Source of the DNA: Eubacteriales bacterium
Lineage (GTDB): Bacteria > Bacillota > Clostridia > Peptostreptococcales > Anaerovoracaceae
Direction: 5' to 3'
Assembly: GCA_028692535.1 (NCBI GenBank)
Contig: JAQUXD010000016.1
Location: forward strand, 1 to 20,373
Length of the DNA: 20,373 nucleotides
Both the position numbers and the translations under genes were made by a program. Shown piece after piece: positions 14,418 to 20,373 of the stretch (positions are counted from its first letter, which is position 1; the number at the start of each line of letters is the position of its first letter). The notes beneath the pieces were generated by a model. The model saw only the letters and a list, made by a program, of their open reading frames with translations. It was not told the DNA's origin and searched no databases.

Positions 14418-15698
14418 ATGGATCAAAAGCAATTGGATTATGACTTTGCGATCATCGGCGCAGGTGCATCGGGATTGATGGCTGCGGCGGCAGCTTCGAA
14501 GCACATTCAGGGAAGCCGCATCCTTTTATTGGAGAAAAATCCGTCAGTCGGCAAAAAACTGTACGCGACGGGAAACGGGCGATGCAATTTTCTGAATCGG
14601 CATGCCGGCGCCGCAGATTACCACAGTCGCGAAGGAGACGGATCTGCCGCCCGGTGGATCGCCTCTGCTTTGAATCAGATGCCTCCTTCCGCGCTGGAAA
14701 AAATCTTTTACGCGATGGGGCTCCCCGCAATCGCACTGGAAGAGGGGCGGCTTTATCCCCGTTCCTTGCAGGCCGAGAGCGTTGTGGAGGCTTTGATGCT
14801 TACCATTCAGACTGCAGGCGTGCAGATTCGAACAAACGCTGCAGCCTCCGGCTGTCAGCAGATACCTCAAGGGTTTGTCGTGGAGGACATCCACGGGAAA
14901 AAGAATACTGTCCGCTGTGTTCTTCTAGCTACAGGAGGCAAAGCAGGATTGCAATACGGAAGTCAGGGAGATGGCTATCGCCTGGCAGAAGCTTTGGGTC
15001 ATGGCATCGTTAAGCCGATTCCCGCCCTGACGCAGCTTCTTTTCGAGAGTCCCGACCCGACGCTCTTTGGCGTGCGGGCAAAGGTAGATGTGTATCTGTG
15101 GCGTCTCCGGGCAGGAACTGCGGAACTGGCCGGACGAGATGGGGGCGAAGTGCAGATGACCCGGGAAGGAATCTCGGGAATATGCACATTTAATGTCAGC
15201 CGTTTTTATGAGATACAGAAAGATGTTGAATACAGGGCGCAGTTGGATTTCTTTCCGGAGCATACACAGGAAGGACTGCTGGCAATATTGACCGAGCGTC
15301 AACACCTGCTTGGGGCGCGTCCGGCGGGAACATTTCTGAACGGCATGCTTCCTGTCAAGCTGGCCTGCGGATTGCTTCGGGAGGCCGGCGCAGAATGCGA
15401 CGGGCATATCCGCGACATATCAAGAGATAGGCTGCAAAGGATCGCGGCGCTGTGCAAATCCTATGAGCGCAGAGTGATCGGAACAAAATCCTGGAAGGAC
15501 GCCCAAGTGACAGCCGGCGGTGTGCGTCTGGAAGAAGTAGATCCGGTTCGGCTCATGTCCAAGCGGATTCCGGGACTCTATTTTGCGGGAGAGATCTTGG
15601 ATGTAGACGGTCCCTGCGGAGGATATAACCTGACTTGGGCCTTTGCCTCCGGTTGGATCGCCGGAACGGCGGCAGGAGAGCGGAAATGCTGCGACTGA
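14418..15698 (+). CDS. FAD-dependent oxidoreductase, BaiN/RdsA (HI0933-like) family
   Basis: This 426-residue flavoprotein belongs to the HI0933/BaiN family (TIGR00275). The N-terminal dinucleotide-binding motif is IIGAGASGLMAA (about 13-24). The family signature is KKLYATGNGRCNFLN, and LLATGGKAG marks the second FAD contact. The C-terminus GLYFAGEILDVDGPCGGYN is also characteristic. Members are annotated as aminoacetone oxidase-like or as bile-acid dehydroxylation enzymes (BaiN), but most have no known substrate, so I give no gene symbol. The ATG at 14418 is chosen over one at 14385 because GGGAGGG lies 7 nt upstream. It overlaps the next flavoprotein gene by 13 nt. No convincing promoter was fixed: a TTGCGC-N17-TATGTT element at 14373-14401 would start transcription inside the ribosome binding site. 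Confidence 0.92.
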   Translation: MDQKQLDYDFAIIGAGASGLMAAAAASKHIQGSRILLLEKNPSVGKKLYATGNGRCNFLNRHAGAADYHSREGDGSAARWIASALNQMPPSALEKIFYAMGLPAIALEEGRLYPRSLQAESVVEALMLTIQTAGVQIRTNAAASGCQQIPQGFVVEDIHGKKNTVRCVLLATGGKAGLQYGSQGDGYRLAEALGHGIVKPIPALTQLLFESPDPTLFGVRAKVDVYLWRLRAGTAELAGRDGGEVQMTREGISGICTFNVSRFYEIQKDVEYRAQLDFFPEHTQEGLLAILTERQHLLGARPAGTFLNGMLPVKLACGLLREAGAECDGHIRDISRDRLQRIAALCKSYERRVIGTKSWKDAQVTAGGVRLEEVDPVRLMSKRIPGLYFAGEILDVDGPCGGYNLTWAFASGWIAGTAAGERKCCD

Positions 15699-17305
15699 AC
15701 GGAATCAAACTGAAGCCCGGAGAGCCATTGGAAAATCTGGTTCCGGCTTTGTGCAGGGCGTTGCGCGTTTCTGAAGAAGATCTGATTCGATGGCAGATAT
15801 CCAAAGAATCTGTGGATGCAAGGAAAAAGGAAAAAATACTTCTCGTCTACAATGTGGACGTTGAACTGCGTCCTGATTCGGAAGCCCGTGTGTTGCGCAG
15901 GAACGGCGGCGAAGATGACCGCATCAGAATCATCCAGGAGCGGCCTTTTGCGCTGCCGCAACCGGAGCGGACTTTCGCGCATCGGCCGGTCGTCTGCGGG
16001 TTTGGTCCCTGCGGTATATTCGCTGCGCTGGTTTTCGCACGCTGCGGATTGCGGCCCGTGGTTCTGGAACGAGGCGGATCCATGGAGGATCGCATTCGGG
16101 CAGTGACAGCCTTTTGGACTCAGGGGCGGTTGGATCCGGCCTGCAACGTGCAGTTTGGAGAGGGTGGCGCAGGTACGTTTTCCGACGGCAAATTGACCAC
16201 CGGAACCGGAGATCCGCTCAATCGTTTCATCCTGTCGGAATTAGTGGCTGCCGGAGCGCCGGAAGATATCCTTTACAAACAGAAGCCTCACGTGGGTACC
16301 GATCAGCTGCGTAAAATCGTTGTCAATCTGAGAGAGCGCATCCGCAACGCGGGCGGGGAGATCCGATTCAACACACATATGGATCATCTGGAGATCACTA
16401 ATGGCCGAGTGACGGGCATTGGGCTCTCAGGCGGGGAGTTTCTGCCTGCGGATACCGTCGTACTGGCGCTTGGACATAGTGCCAGGGATAGCTTTCGCAG
16501 CCTGCACAGTCAAGAAATCGCAATGGCGCAAAAGCCATTCTCGATCGGCGTTCGCATCGAGCATCTGCAGCGGGAAATTGACAGGGGACGGTACGGAAAG
16601 ACCGCCGCGGAGGCCGGTCTTCCTCCGGCGGAGTACAAGCTGGCGATACGCACGAAAGAAAAACGCGGCGTTTATACGTTCTGCATGTGCCCGGGCGGGT
16701 ATGTGGTGGCCTCGGCGTCCATGGAGGGCGGAGTGGTGACCAACGGGATGAGTTTTCGCAGCAGAGCCGGAGAGAATGCCAATGCAGCCGTGCTGGTGGA
16801 TGTCTATCCTTCGGACTACGAGTCGGATCATCCCCTTGCGGGCGTTTTTTTTCAGGAAACCTGGGAGCGAAAAGCGTTCAAAGAAGGCGGAGAAAACTAC
16901 AATGCGCCGGCGGAACGGTTGGGCGATTTTTTAGGAACAGGGTACACAGAGGGGGAAAGAGGCAGTCAACCTGCGCCCACGTATCGGCCGGGCGTCACCT
17001 TTACAAAAGTGGAGACTTGCCTGCCGCCTTTTGCTGTGGAAGCCCTTCGCGAAGCGTTTCCGCGCTTTGGCCGTATGATTCCGGGCTTTGATCAGCCCGT
17101 TGCGGTCCTGACGGCAATTGAAAGCAGAAGCTCCTCTCCGGTACGGATCCTGCGCAATGAGAAGAAGGAAGCTCTGGATTTTCGGGGCGCGGCGATTTTA
17201 GGGCTCTATCCCTCGGGAGAGGGCGCCGGATATGCCGGCGGGATCATGTCGGCAGCTGCGGACGGGATTCATTCAGCTTTGGCCGCCTTGCGAAGCAGGG
17301 ATTGA
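15686..17305 (+). CDS. FAD-dependent dehydrogenase, COG2509 family
   Basis: This 539-residue protein matches the COG2509 group of uncharacterised FAD-dependent dehydrogenases common in Clostridia. Residues 1-95 form the small N-terminal domain typical of the group. The FAD-binding motif is VVCGFGPCGIFAA (102-114). NVQFGEGGAGTFSDGKL is a strong group signature, VLALGHSARDS lies further on, and GAGYAGGIMSAAADG is the C-terminal FAD contact. The substrate is unknown. The open frame reaches back to 15635, but the ATG at 15686 has AGGAG upstream and begins the conserved N-terminus MLRLNGIKL. The 13-nt overlap with the BaiN-like gene suggests translational coupling. Its last 37 nt overlap the 3' end of gpmI on the other strand. 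Confidence 0.92.
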   Translation: MLRLNGIKLKPGEPLENLVPALCRALRVSEEDLIRWQISKESVDARKKEKILLVYNVDVELRPDSEARVLRRNGGEDDRIRIIQERPFALPQPERTFAHRPVVCGFGPCGIFAALVFARCGLRPVVLERGGSMEDRIRAVTAFWTQGRLDPACNVQFGEGGAGTFSDGKLTTGTGDPLNRFILSELVAAGAPEDILYKQKPHVGTDQLRKIVVNLRERIRNAGGEIRFNTHMDHLEITNGRVTGIGLSGGEFLPADTVVLALGHSARDSFRSLHSQEIAMAQKPFSIGVRIEHLQREIDRGRYGKTAAEAGLPPAEYKLAIRTKEKRGVYTFCMCPGGYVVASASMEGGVVTNGMSFRSRAGENANAAVLVDVYPSDYESDHPLAGVFFQETWERKAFKEGGENYNAPAERLGDFLGTGYTEGERGSQPAPTYRPGVTFTKVETCLPPFAVEALREAFPRFGRMIPGFDQPVAVLTAIESRSSSPVRILRNEKKEALDFRGAAILGLYPSGEGAGYAGGIMSAAADGIHSALAALRSRD

Positions 17306-18819
17306 CCGGTCATTTCTGAAGGAATCGGGAGATCCATCAACTCCAGCAGCGTGGGCGCGATATCGCACAAGCTTCCGCCGGAAGCCAGCGTATAACCCGG
17401 ACGATTCGTCAGAATCACCGGGACCGGAGCTGTGGAATGGGCCGTCACAGGATGGCCTTTGGCATCCAGCATGTAGTCTGCGTTTCCGTGATCTGCAGTG
17501 ATCAATACGCATCCGTTTTGCTTCTGCACTGCTTTGACGAGCATCCCGACACAATCGTCCACCGCTTCGACTGCGCGAACGGCAGCTTCGATCACGCCGG
17601 TGTGGGCGACCATATCGCAATTGGCCAGATTCAATATGATCACATCATAGGCTCCTTGCTCGATTTTCTCTGTGGCTGTACGGGTGATTTCGTAAGCGCT
17701 CATCTCCGGCTGCAGATCATAGGTCGGAACCTTCGGTGACGGAATCAGGAGACGATCTTCCCCGGGATTGGGCTTTTCCACGCCGCCGTTGAAGAAAAAT
17801 GTCACATGGGCATATTTCTCGGTTTCCGCGATTCGGAGTTGCTTTTTCCCGAGGGCAGCCAAGTATTCGCCCAGCGTGTTGCGCAGTATCTGGGGCGGAA
17901 AAGCCACATAAACATTGGTCAGTGCCAGATCGTATTGGGTCAGGCAGACGAAGTGCAAATTCGGAATCGGAGCGCTCCGTGCAAAGGCGTCAAATTCTTG
18001 ATCTACGAAAGCTCGGGTGATCTCTCTTGCCCGATCGGGGCGAAAGTTGAAAAATACCAGCGCATCGTTTTCTTCGATGCGTGCGATGGGCTTTCCGTCT
18101 TTAGTGATCAATCCCGGCAGGACGAACTCGTCGGTTATGCCCATTGCGTAGGATTGCCGCAGGAAAGCTTCCGCAGAATCCGCATACGGACCTTCTCCCA
18201 GAGTGTAGGCCCGGTAGGCTTTTTCCACCCGGTCCCATCGGTTATCCCGATCCATGGCATAATACCGTCCGCTGAGACTGGCCAACTGCGCATAGGATCT
18301 GGTCTGCAAATCTTTCTCCAGTTCCCGGACGTAAGCCGGCGCCGTTGTGGGACCTACGTCACGACCGTCCAGAATGCCGTGAATATAGACCTTTGTAAGA
18401 CCTGCGCGACCGGCCATATCCAGCAACGCATACAGATGACTGATATGAGAATGTACGCCTCCATCGGAAAGCAGGCCCATCAGGTGCAGCGCCGAGCCGT
18501 TTTGACGGACGTGGTGCATTGCGCCAAGAAGGGCGGGATTTTTAAAAAACGACCGGTTGTCGATCTCGTCGCTGATCTTGGACAGCTCTTGCCAGACGAT
18601 CCGTCCGGCGCCCATGTTCAGATGGCCGACTTCGGAATTGCCCATCTGGTCTTTCGGCAGGCCTACGGCTTTTCCGGAAGCCTTTACCGACGTATGGGGA
18701 CAGGTCGCATACAATTCATCCAAATATGGAGTTTGGGCTCTGGAAATGGCATTGCCCGGTCCCTCAGGCGACAGGCCGTAACCGTCCATGATGATCAATA
18801 ATGTTGCAGGATGTTTCAT
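17269..18819 (-). CDS. gpmI: 2,3-bisphosphoglycerate-independent phosphoglycerate mutase
   Basis: This 516-residue enzyme interconverts 3- and 2-phosphoglycerate in glycolysis without a bisphosphoglycerate cofactor, using two manganese ions. It belongs to the alkaline phosphatase superfamily. The first metal motif is LLIIMDGYGL with D12. The phosphorylated nucleophile is S62 in MGNSEVGH. HGILDGRDVGP, FFNFRPDRAREI, CDMVAHTG and ITADHGNADYM complete the conserved set. The length is normal. The ATG at 18819 has GGAGG 7 nt upstream; five more codons are open upstream without a site. It is convergent with the COG2509 gene, whose end it overlaps, and divergent from addA. No other glycolytic gene is adjacent. 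Confidence 0.97.
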   Translation of the reverse strand: MKHPATLLIIMDGYGLSPEGPGNAISRAQTPYLDELYATCPHTSVKASGKAVGLPKDQMGNSEVGHLNMGAGRIVWQELSKISDEIDNRSFFKNPALLGAMHHVRQNGSALHLMGLLSDGGVHSHISHLYALLDMAGRAGLTKVYIHGILDGRDVGPTTAPAYVRELEKDLQTRSYAQLASLSGRYYAMDRDNRWDRVEKAYRAYTLGEGPYADSAEAFLRQSYAMGITDEFVLPGLITKDGKPIARIEENDALVFFNFRPDRAREITRAFVDQEFDAFARSAPIPNLHFVCLTQYDLALTNVYVAFPPQILRNTLGEYLAALGKKQLRIAETEKYAHVTFFFNGGVEKPNPGEDRLLIPSPKVPTYDLQPEMSAYEITRTATEKIEQGAYDVIILNLANCDMVAHTGVIEAAVRAVEAVDDCVGMLVKAVQKQNGCVLITADHGNADYMLDAKGHPVTAHSTAPVPVILTNRPGYTLASGGSLCDIAPTLLELMDLPIPSEMTGQSLLRKAAKAE

Positions 18820-18842
18820 TTGATGCCTCCACATTCTACCTA

Positions 18843-18851
18843 ATCATACCA
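18843..18851 (-). promoter_or_regulatory. Candidate extended -10 promoter for gpmI
   Basis: On the minus strand, TGG followed by TATGAT (18848-18843) makes an extended -10 about 24 nt before the gpmI start. No clear -35 is present at the usual distance. Confidence 0.35.
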
Positions 18852-18869
18852 CAGAATCGGCTCATGGTG

Positions 18870-18875
18870 TATAAT
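18870..18875 (+). promoter_or_regulatory. Candidate -10 box for addA
   Basis: A perfect TATAAT stands 19 nt before the addA ATG, in the 75-nt gap between the divergent gpmI and addA genes. The -35 position (TACCAC) matches poorly. The start near 18882 would just include the GGGAG ribosome binding site. Confidence 0.35.
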
Positions 18876-18894
18876 GAATCCCGGGAGAAGAGTG

Positions 18895-20373
18895 ATGAAC
18901 TGGACAGACAGACAGGTCGATGCAATTGAAAGACGCGAGCGGAACCTCCTGGTTTCCGCTGCTGCAGGTTCCGGGAAGACGGCGGTTTTGGTGGAGCGTG
19001 TCAAGCGGCTGATCCTGGAGGAAGGCGTGGGCGTCAATGAGATTCTTGTGGTAACGTTTACCAATGCTGCAGCCTCGGAGATGAAGGAAAAGATTTTTGC
19101 CAGTCTGAACCGATCTCTGTCGGAATGTGGTCAAGACGATCAAAGACAGCAGCACCTGCGACAGCAGCTTTCATTGATCGGACGATCCAACATCAGCACG
19201 TTCCATGCGTTTGCCTATGAGATCGTTCGACGTTATTATCATGTAATCGGGAAGGCGCCGGGGTTGTCTCTATGTGATGAAGCGCGTCAGAGCCTCCTGA
19301 AGATCGAAGCGATGGAGGAACTGTTCGAGGAACGATTTGAAAACGGGGATTCCGCATTCATCGATTTTCTGGATCGTTACGCAACGGCAAAGAGCGACCG
19401 GAACGTCCGTGAAATGATCGAGACGTTACATCGGTTCCTTCAAAGCCTTCCGGATCCGAAAGCCTGGACCCGGAATCATCTGGCGCGTCACGCAGGCAAT
19501 ACCCCGGCAGAGGATGAGGATCCGGTGATGCGTCATTTGAACGGCCGGGTCCATCGTGAACTGACATGGGCAGTGGCGTATCTGGAAAAAGCTACGGAAG
19601 CGCTTAAGCGTCCCAAGGATGCGTTCGGAGAACCCTGCCTGCCTGAGTTGATCGCAAAAAACGACCGGGATGCTTCTTCCTGCAGAGCCATTCTGGATCT
19701 GGTGGATCGGGGCCGGCTCCTGGAGGCGCAAAGCCTGCTGGCCGAGGGGATCTCTTTTACGGTGATGAGCGTCAAAAAGGGCGAGAAGCCCTTCTATGAC
19801 GAGGATCTGAAAACGCTGGTGAACGGACTGCGGGATGCGGCGAAAAAGCGCATCAGAAAGCTGTCTGCCCTGGCAGGTTTCCAGAATTGGGCCGAGGTCT
19901 CGGAAGAATACAAAATGATGCAGCCGTCGCTGGAGACACTCCTGGATCTGGTCTGGTCTTTTGACGGAATTTACGCGGCGAAAAAGGAAAAGAAGCATTT
20001 GCTGGATTTTTCGGACATTGAGCACTTTGCGCTGGAGATCCTGCAGGATCCCGAAGTTTGCCGGGAATACCGTGAGCAGTTCCGATATATTTTTATTGAT
20101 GAATATCAGGACAGCAACGGCGTTCAGGAAGCGTTGATCCGGCGGATCTGCCGAAAAGACAATCTCTTTATGGTGGGGGATGTCAAGCAAAGCATATACA
20201 AGTTCCGACTTGCGGAACCGGAGCTTTTTATCGAAAAGTACCTGGCGTACAAGAGCGGATGCTGCCCCGACAGCAGCATCGTGGATCTGAACAGCAACTT
20301 TCGTTCCAAGCAGGGGATCATCGATCTGGTGAATCGTGTTTTTTCTGTCATCATGCACCCGGAAGCGACGGGA
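18895..20373 (+). CDS. addA: ATP-dependent helicase/nuclease subunit AddA (partial, N-terminal part)
   Basis: The frame runs from the ATG at 18895 off the window end, giving 493 codons without a stop. It is the superfamily 1 helicase part of AddA, which with AddB processes double-strand breaks in Bacillota. Walker A is AAGSGKT (23-29), followed by VVTFTNAAASEM (motif Ia) and STFHAFAYEIVRRYY. The AddA-specific DPKAW and DFSDIEHFAL lead to Walker B IDEYQDSN (401-408), GDVKQSIYKFR (428-438, motif III) and LNSNFRSK (465-472, motif IV). The nuclease domain lies beyond the window. The start has GGGAG upstream; an in-frame ATG at 18874 lies inside the -10 box and is less likely. An addB gene usually precedes addA, but here gpmI lies upstream in the opposite direction. 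Confidence 0.93.
   Translation, partial: MNWTDRQVDAIERRERNLLVSAAAGSGKTAVLVERVKRLILEEGVGVNEILVVTFTNAAASEMKEKIFASLNRSLSECGQDDQRQQHLRQQLSLIGRSNISTFHAFAYEIVRRYYHVIGKAPGLSLCDEARQSLLKIEAMEELFEERFENGDSAFIDFLDRYATAKSDRNVREMIETLHRFLQSLPDPKAWTRNHLARHAGNTPAEDEDPVMRHLNGRVHRELTWAVAYLEKATEALKRPKDAFGEPCLPELIAKNDRDASSCRAILDLVDRGRLLEAQSLLAEGISFTVMSVKKGEKPFYDEDLKTLVNGLRDAAKKRIRKLSALAGFQNWAEVSEEYKMMQPSLETLLDLVWSFDGIYAAKKEKKHLLDFSDIEHFALEILQDPEVCREYREQFRYIFIDEYQDSNGVQEALIRRICRKDNLFMVGDVKQSIYKFRLAEPELFIEKYLAYKSGCCPDSSIVDLNSNFRSKQGIIDLVNRVFSVIMHPEATG

Noticed and set aside
15635..15685. A longer N-terminus for the COG2509 protein
   Set aside because: The extra 17 residues are out-of-frame reading of the conserved BaiN-like C-terminus, and the ATG at 15686 has a good ribosome binding site.
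17806..18801. A 331-codon plus-strand open frame inside gpmI
   Set aside because: It is antisense to a fully conserved gpmI and shows no motif or ribosome binding site.
1..20373. Mobile elements, CRISPR arrays, defence islands or tRNA/rRNA genes
   Set aside because: No transposase, integrase, direct-repeat array, terminal inverted repeats or structural RNA gene was seen; gene content is chromosomal housekeeping and metabolism.

Overview
The window reads as a chromosomal segment of a low-to-mid GC (roughly mid-50s % by eye) anaerobic Bacillota bacterium, most likely class Clostridia. The reasons are the dnaE-pfkA adjacency, strong AGGAGG-type ribosome binding sites, an AddA-type recombination helicase, a tandem of BaiN-like and COG2509-like flavoproteins, and a nitroreductase/Fe-S protein pair. 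No phage, transposon, CRISPR, tRNA or rRNA was seen. Coding density is very high, and no gene-free stretch exceeds about 130 bases.

Layout. (1) Bases 1-863, minus strand: the first codons of an unidentified gene and a single-pass membrane protein of unknown function, divergent from dnaE. (2) Bases 982-9603, plus strand: a run of seven tightly spaced genes that looks like one long operon: dnaE (replicative/lesion polymerase), pfkA (phosphofructokinase), dinB (Pol IV), a beta-lactamase-fold serine hydrolase, a GNAT acetyltransferase, a nitroreductase and a short QueG-like Fe-S protein. It closes with a bidirectional hairpin terminator at 9611-9637. (3) Bases 9653-11889: a Cys/Met-metabolism PLP enzyme (minus) divergent from a LysR regulator (plus), with a palindromic T-N11-A operator between them. 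(4) Bases 12018-12980: an M19 dipeptidase (plus), meeting a DUF308-like membrane protein with a long coiled-coil/acidic tail (minus, 13032-14309) at a second bidirectional terminator. (5) Bases 14418-17305, plus: two overlapping FAD-dependent oxidoreductase genes. (6) Bases 17269-18819, minus: gpmI, whose 3' end overlaps the second flavoprotein gene by 37 nt. (7) From 18895 to the window end, plus: the N-terminal 493 codons of addA.

How the genes fit together. The first operon joins replication (dnaE), translesion synthesis (dinB) and glycolytic control (pfkA); gpmI is a second glycolytic enzyme further along. addA adds double-strand-break repair. The nitroreductase, Fe-S protein, two flavoproteins and PLP lyase/synthase suggest anaerobic redox and sulfur amino-acid metabolism. 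No overtly novel defence or mobile system is visible. The points most worth a second look are the complete PHP metal-site residue set in DnaE, the dnaE-pfkA-dinB linkage, the nitroreductase/truncated-QueG pair, the DUF308 protein with its long cytoplasmic tail, a possible leaderless transcript at 863, and several gene overlaps.
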